This document shows, one piece after another, positions 7,002 to 9,586 of a stretch of DNA of 9,586 nt. A model generated the notes under the pieces. It did no database searches, was not told the DNA's origin, and was given only the letters and a program-made list of their open reading frames with translations. This DNA comes from Actinomycetota bacterium (GTDB lineage Bacteria > Actinomycetota > Acidimicrobiia > Acidimicrobiales > Ilumatobacteraceae), in contig RGGX01000038.1 of NCBI GenBank assembly GCA_010024485.1, forward strand, positions 1-9,586, given 5' to 3'. Position 1 is the first letter of the stretch, and each line of letters starts with the position of its first letter. The translations under genes and the position numbers were made by a program.

Positions 7002-7910
7002 TCAGTCGCGGGTCGCGTACGAGACGCGCTCGAGCACCATCACTACCGCGAAGGCCACGAGCACCAACACCACCGGCACCACCACGTCATCGGCTGGCCA
7101 CTCGAGCCGCGTGGTGCCCGTCCCGCCCGGCCAGGGCCACAGCACCCGCAGCGACCCGACCATCAGGCCGACCATCGCCGACAGCACCAGACCGTGATGG
7201 TGCTCGAGCAGCCAGTTCAACAGCGTCGAGAACACCCCGAGGCCGATCGCGCACCCCGCCGCGAACGCGGCCAGCACCACCACATCGCGATCGTTCACCG
7301 CGCCGAGCACCTCGGTGTACATGCCGAGCATCACCAAGATGAACGACCCCGACACTCCCGGCAGGATCATCGCGCAGATCGCGACCGCGCCGACCAGGGT
7401 GAACACCACCCAGGACCTCGTCACCACCTCGGCCCCCGAGGCCTCGGTCGCATCGCGCAGACCGAGCAACAAGAACAACGCGATGGCCACCGTCGCCGCC
7501 GTCGCCACATGGCGAGCCGTGATCGCGCCGATCGTGCGCCAGGCCACCACCACCGAACCACCCACCAGACCGAGGAACACCGCCGCGGTCCGCACCGGCT
7601 GGGTGTGCAACAACTCCTCGATCACCGACGACAACACGGCGATCGCCGCCAAGATCCCGACCAGCAGCGACACCAACCACACCCACGACACCCGCCGCAA
7701 CGCCGCGAAGCCACCCGAGATCGAACCGGTCAACAACAACCGCAGGGCCCCCGCCCCGGCGCGCACCTCAGCGATCAGCCGCTCGTAGATGCCGAGCACC
7801 AGAGCCACCGTGCCACCGGACACCCCGGGGACGATGTCGGCTGAGCCCATCGCGAAACCGCGCAACACCTGAGGGACAACCGAACGCAGCCTCGACACGG
7901 CAGCCGACAC
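7002..7910 (-). CDS. popT: DUF368 polyprenyl-phosphate transporter (PopT family)
   Basis: DUF368 proteins recycle undecaprenyl (polyprenyl) phosphate across the cytoplasmic membrane, returning the lipid carrier for peptidoglycan and other envelope polymers. The 302-residue protein shows both family signatures: GSADIVPGVSGGTVALVLG (22-40) and its counterpart ICAMILPGVSGSFILVMLG (178-196). These are the paired PGVSG re-entrant elements expected of an internally repeated transporter. About eight hydrophobic stretches are visible, near 77-98, 107-126, 135-151, 167-183, 189-204, 209-233, 240-260 and 276-294. It has no cleavable signal peptide. The length fits the family. The GTG start is 14 bp after the cupin stop, with no clear Shine-Dalgarno; a GTG four codons further in is possible. 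It is the last gene of the cobO-cupin-popT run, and it converges on aspC. Confidence 0.92.
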   Translation of the reverse strand: MSAAVSRLRSVVPQVLRGFAMGSADIVPGVSGGTVALVLGIYERLIAEVRAGAGALRLLLTGSISGGFAALRRVSWVWLVSLLVGILAAIAVLSSVIEELLHTQPVRTAAVFLGLVGGSVVVAWRTIGAITARHVATAATVAIALFLLLGLRDATEASGAEVVTRSWVVFTLVGAVAICAMILPGVSGSFILVMLGMYTEVLGAVNDRDVVVLAAFAAGCAIGLGVFSTLLNWLLEHHHGLVLSAMVGLMVGSLRVLWPWPGGTGTTRLEWPADDVVVPVVLVLVAFAVVMVLERVSYATRD

Positions 7911-7924
7911 TAACCCCGGGTCGC

Positions 7925-8827
7925 TCAGCGGGGGACGACCACGTCGAGCAGCACGCAGTCCGCCGACGGATCCGTGAGCACCGCCCCCGCCACCGCCGGA
8001 GCAGCGAGGGAGTCACCACCGGCGAGCCGCCGGCCGGTGCCATCGGAGAAGGCCACCGACACCGAACCGTCCATGACGAACATGAACCGGAACTCGGCTT
8101 CGATCGGCGCCGCCACCGAACCATCACCAGCGGTCGCCATACGCACCTCGACCACGCCGTCCGTCGCCGCGCCGATCCCCGTGTCGAGCGCCGAGAACCC
8201 CGGCGTATCGAACGCGACCGGGGCGCCCGAGCCGGCCCGATAGTGCACGAAGCGCTGACCCTCCCAACGGCGATCAACGTCACCGGTGCCGTTCGGCAGG
8301 GCGAGCGAATGATCGAGGGTGGTCAGATGATCGGCCGGTGCCCCCACCTCGACGATCTCGAACCCCGGTGAGGTCTCGAGCACCCGATGGCGGATCGTCG
8401 GAGGCTGCAACACCACATCACCGGCCTCCATCACGAAGGGATCGCCCTGATCCTCATAGACCAGACGCACCCAACCGCGACGGACCGCAAGGAACTGGAA
8501 GCGCACATGATGGAAATGGACGTCGTCGGGCACCTCGCCACCGGCCGGCACCGCGATATGGCTCGCCACGAACCGGCCATCCCAACGATCGGGAATGAGA
8601 TCGCGGTAGTGCATGCCGGCCCGACCGGTGTGCCAACCATGGCGATCATCGCCGCGCGACAGCGCCACCGGGGTGCGCCGTAGACGAACCCGATCACCAT
8701 CAGACGTCTCGAGCAACGCCTCCGCCGGATCATCCGCCGGGCGGATCGTGAGGAGCCGCGCCCCACCGTCGCGCAACTCAGCGAGCGACGTCGCGAAATC
8801 GAGGGTGTCGATGGTGCGCTCGGACAC
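7925..8827 (-). CDS. Two-lobed cupin-domain protein of unknown function
   Basis: I recognise the fold but not the function. The 300-residue protein has an N-terminal lobe with a recognisable cupin core. Motif 1 is around GEVPDDVHFHHVRFQF (97-112), with H104 and H106, and with Q111 where a metal-binding Glu is usual. RRGWVRLVYEDQG (116-128) follows, then motif 2, EAGDVVLQPPTIRHRVLE (134-151), with H147. That gives a three-His site plus Gln, consistent with a bound metal. The C-terminal lobe (about 225-300, EAEFRFMFVMDGSVSVAF then AGGDSLAAP) has the cupin strand pattern but no histidines, so it is probably structural. There is no signal peptide or membrane segment. The GTG start lies 11 bp after the cobO stop and popT follows by 14 bp, so it is likely in one operon. 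It could be a small-molecule dioxygenase, an isomerase or a sensor; nothing in the sequence decides this. Confidence 0.85.
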   Translation of the reverse strand: MSERTIDTLDFATSLAELRDGGARLLTIRPADDPAEALLETSDGDRVRLRRTPVALSRGDDRHGWHTGRAGMHYRDLIPDRWDGRFVASHIAVPAGGEVPDDVHFHHVRFQFLAVRRGWVRLVYEDQGDPFVMEAGDVVLQPPTIRHRVLETSPGFEIVEVGAPADHLTTLDHSLALPNGTGDVDRRWEGQRFVHYRAGSGAPVAFDTPGFSALDTGIGAATDGVVEVRMATAGDGSVAAPIEAEFRFMFVMDGSVSVAFSDGTGRRLAGGDSLAAPAVAGAVLTDPSADCVLLDVVVPR

Positions 8828-8838
8828 CGGAGGAGACC

Positions 8839-9450
8839 TCAGTAGTCGATACCGCGCTTCGCGCGGATGCCCTGCTGGTAGGCGTGCTTGATCTCGGTCA
8901 TCTCGGTCACCGTGTCGGCCACCTCGATCAACTCGGCCGGAGCGTCACGCCCCGTCACCACCACGTTCACGTGCTCGGGCCGCGACCGGATCGTCGCGAC
9001 CACCTCAGCCACATCGACCCAACCCCAGTTGCACAGGTACGTCAACTCATCGAGCACCACCAGGCGATGGTCGCCGGCCTCGATCACCGCTTTCGCCGCC
9101 GCCCAGCCCGCGGCCGCGTGAGCGCGGTCGGTCTCGAGATCGTTCGAATCCCAGGTGAACCCGTCGCCGAAGGACTGCCACTCGACACCGAGCTTGCGGC
9201 CGATGACCTCCTCGCCGACCTTCCACTCACCACTCTTGATGAACTGCACCACCGCCACCGGCCAGTCGAGGGCGAGGGCGCGCACCATCACCCCGAACGC
9301 CGACGACGACTTGCCCTTGCCGTTGCCCGTGTGCACCAGCACCAGCGACGGCACCGAACGCAGACCGTCGGGGCGAGGATCCTCAGTCAGAGGCTGCTCG
9401 TCGGCGCCGTGCTCATCGAGGGCGGCTGTGGGGGAGGGGTCACCGGTCAT
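8839..9450 (-). CDS. cobO: Corrinoid (cob(I)yrinic acid a,c-diamide / cob(I)alamin) adenosyltransferase, CobA/CobO/BtuR family
   Basis: This enzyme transfers the 5'-deoxyadenosyl group of ATP to reduced corrinoid, making adenosylcobalamin or its precursor. With the ATG at 9450 the protein has 203 residues, close to E. coli BtuR (196). The features are a P-loop TGNGKGKSS (41-49), VVQFIKSGEWKVGEE (67-81), a Walker-B-like LVVLDELTY (130-138), VVTGRDAP (164-171) and the typical C-terminal EIKHAYQQGIRAKRGIDY (186-203). A GTG at 9501 would add 17 residues. I prefer 9450 because the N-terminus then has the family length and because a TATGCT -10 box lies between the two starts. The first 30 or so residues are acidic and proline-rich and look disordered. 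It is the first gene of a run with the cupin and popT genes. A cobalamin riboswitch on the opposite strand starts about 100 bp away and supports a B12 locus. Confidence 0.94.
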   Translation of the reverse strand: MTGDPSPTAALDEHGADEQPLTEDPRPDGLRSVPSLVLVHTGNGKGKSSSAFGVMVRALALDWPVAVVQFIKSGEWKVGEEVIGRKLGVEWQSFGDGFTWDSNDLETDRAHAAAGWAAAKAVIEAGDHRLVVLDELTYLCNWGWVDVAEVVATIRSRPEHVNVVVTGRDAPAELIEVADTVTEMTEIKHAYQQGIRAKRGIDY

Positions 9451-9459
9451 GCCCGGCTG

Positions 9460-9465
9460 AGCATA
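9460..9465 (-). promoter_or_regulatory. Candidate -10 box for the cobO operon
   Basis: On the minus strand TATGCT fits the TAnnnT pattern and ends nine bases before the ATG at 9450. This suggests a very short leader or leaderless transcription. If real, it excludes the GTG at 9501 as the start. The -35 region is not convincing. Confidence 0.4.
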
Positions 9466-9511
9466 GGGGTCTCCCCGCCCGAGGTGTCCGACCCTGCCCA
9501 CCTCGAGTGAC

Positions 9512-9523
9512 TCATCGCGATGA
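9512..9523. promoter_or_regulatory. 12-bp perfect palindrome TCATCGCGATGA in the divergent cobO/riboswitch region
   Basis: This self-complementary 12-mer lies between cobO on the minus strand and the riboswitch transcript on the plus strand. It partly overlaps a second small dyad, GAGTGACTC (9505-9513). Its size and place suit a dimeric regulator binding site, but palindromes of this length can arise by chance and no regulator is known here. Confidence 0.3.
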
Positions 9524-9546
9524 CCGAGCGACGGTCTCGTCGGTGC

Positions 9547-9552
9547 TACGTT
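9547..9552 (+). promoter_or_regulatory. Candidate -10 box for the B12 riboswitch transcript
   Basis: TACGTT fits TAnnnT and lies just before the riboswitch-like sequence on the plus strand. It may instead be part of the riboswitch itself, and the -35 is unclear. Confidence 0.25.
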
Positions 9553-9586
9553 GCCGACGTCACGTTGATGTGCGAAGTCCGGTGAG
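9553..9586 (+). promoter_or_regulatory. 5' part of a probable cobalamin (B12) riboswitch, cut by the window end
   Basis: GCGAAGTCCGGTGAG at 9572-9586 matches the start of the conserved B12-element core (GGGAAnnnGGTGnnAAnnCC). Directly before it is CACGTTGATGTG (9561-9572), which can form a small hairpin. The 3' core, including the usual CCCGC-ACTGT box, would lie beyond the window. It reads on the plus strand, so it would regulate a gene to the right (a B12 synthesis, transport or B12-independent isozyme gene) and not cobO, which lies on the other strand. The exact 5' boundary is not known. Confidence 0.7.

Noticed and set aside
7848..7910. Internal ATG at 7850 as the start of popT.
   Set aside because: It would begin at MGSADIVPGV and remove the short N-terminal helix that normally precedes the PGVSGGT motif in DUF368 proteins.
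9451..9501. Upstream GTG start at 9501 for cobO, adding 17 residues.
   Set aside because: Family length and the TATGCT box at 9460-9465 favour the ATG at 9450; the extra residues look non-conserved.

Overview
The window is very GC-rich bacterial DNA with tightly packed genes, mostly GTG starts and few recognisable Shine-Dalgarno sites. SerC and the aspartate aminotransferase are both of the actinobacterial type, and a PAC2-family (proteasome assembly chaperone-like) protein is present. An actinobacterium is therefore likely, perhaps of the Acidimicrobiia (Ilumatobacter-like). The class-level call is an inference from protein style, not from a search.

Layout. Seven of the eight protein genes lie on the minus strand. 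From left to right: (i) 1-3525 holds two sulfate-ester enzymes, read right to left. First comes a metallo-beta-lactamase (MBL) alkylsulfatase-like protein with a C-terminal SCP2-like domain. It is translationally coupled, by a GTGA overlap, to a large type I (formylglycine) sulfatase whose C-terminus runs off the left edge. (ii) 3567-5687 holds serC followed directly by the PAC2-family gene. (iii) aspC (5750-6940) is the only plus-strand gene; it diverges from serC across 62 bp. (iv) 6935-7001 is a short convergent spacer with a three-copy 14-bp tandem repeat and a strong hairpin. (v) 7002-9450 reads right to left as cobO, then a two-lobed cupin protein of unknown function, then popT (DUF368), a polyprenyl-phosphate transporter. 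(vi) At the extreme right the plus strand carries what looks like the first part of a cobalamin riboswitch, cut by the window end. It probably controls a B12-related gene outside the window and diverges from cobO.

How the genes fit together. serC (serine and pyridoxal phosphate synthesis) and aspC (aspartate/glutamate transamination) are both PLP aminotransferases that use the glutamate/2-oxoglutarate pair, and they share one divergent control region. cobO adenosylates corrinoids, and the neighbouring B12 riboswitch suggests that a cobalamin locus continues to the right. The sulfatase pair points to sulfate-ester scavenging; its substrates cannot be read from sequence.

Most of the window is recognisable housekeeping or catabolic content. 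I see no convincing undescribed multi-gene system. The most unusual item is the MBL sulfatase homologue, which lacks the usual HxHxDH metal motif and is coupled to an unrelated class of sulfatase. There is no CRISPR array, tRNA, rRNA or mobile element that I can recognise.
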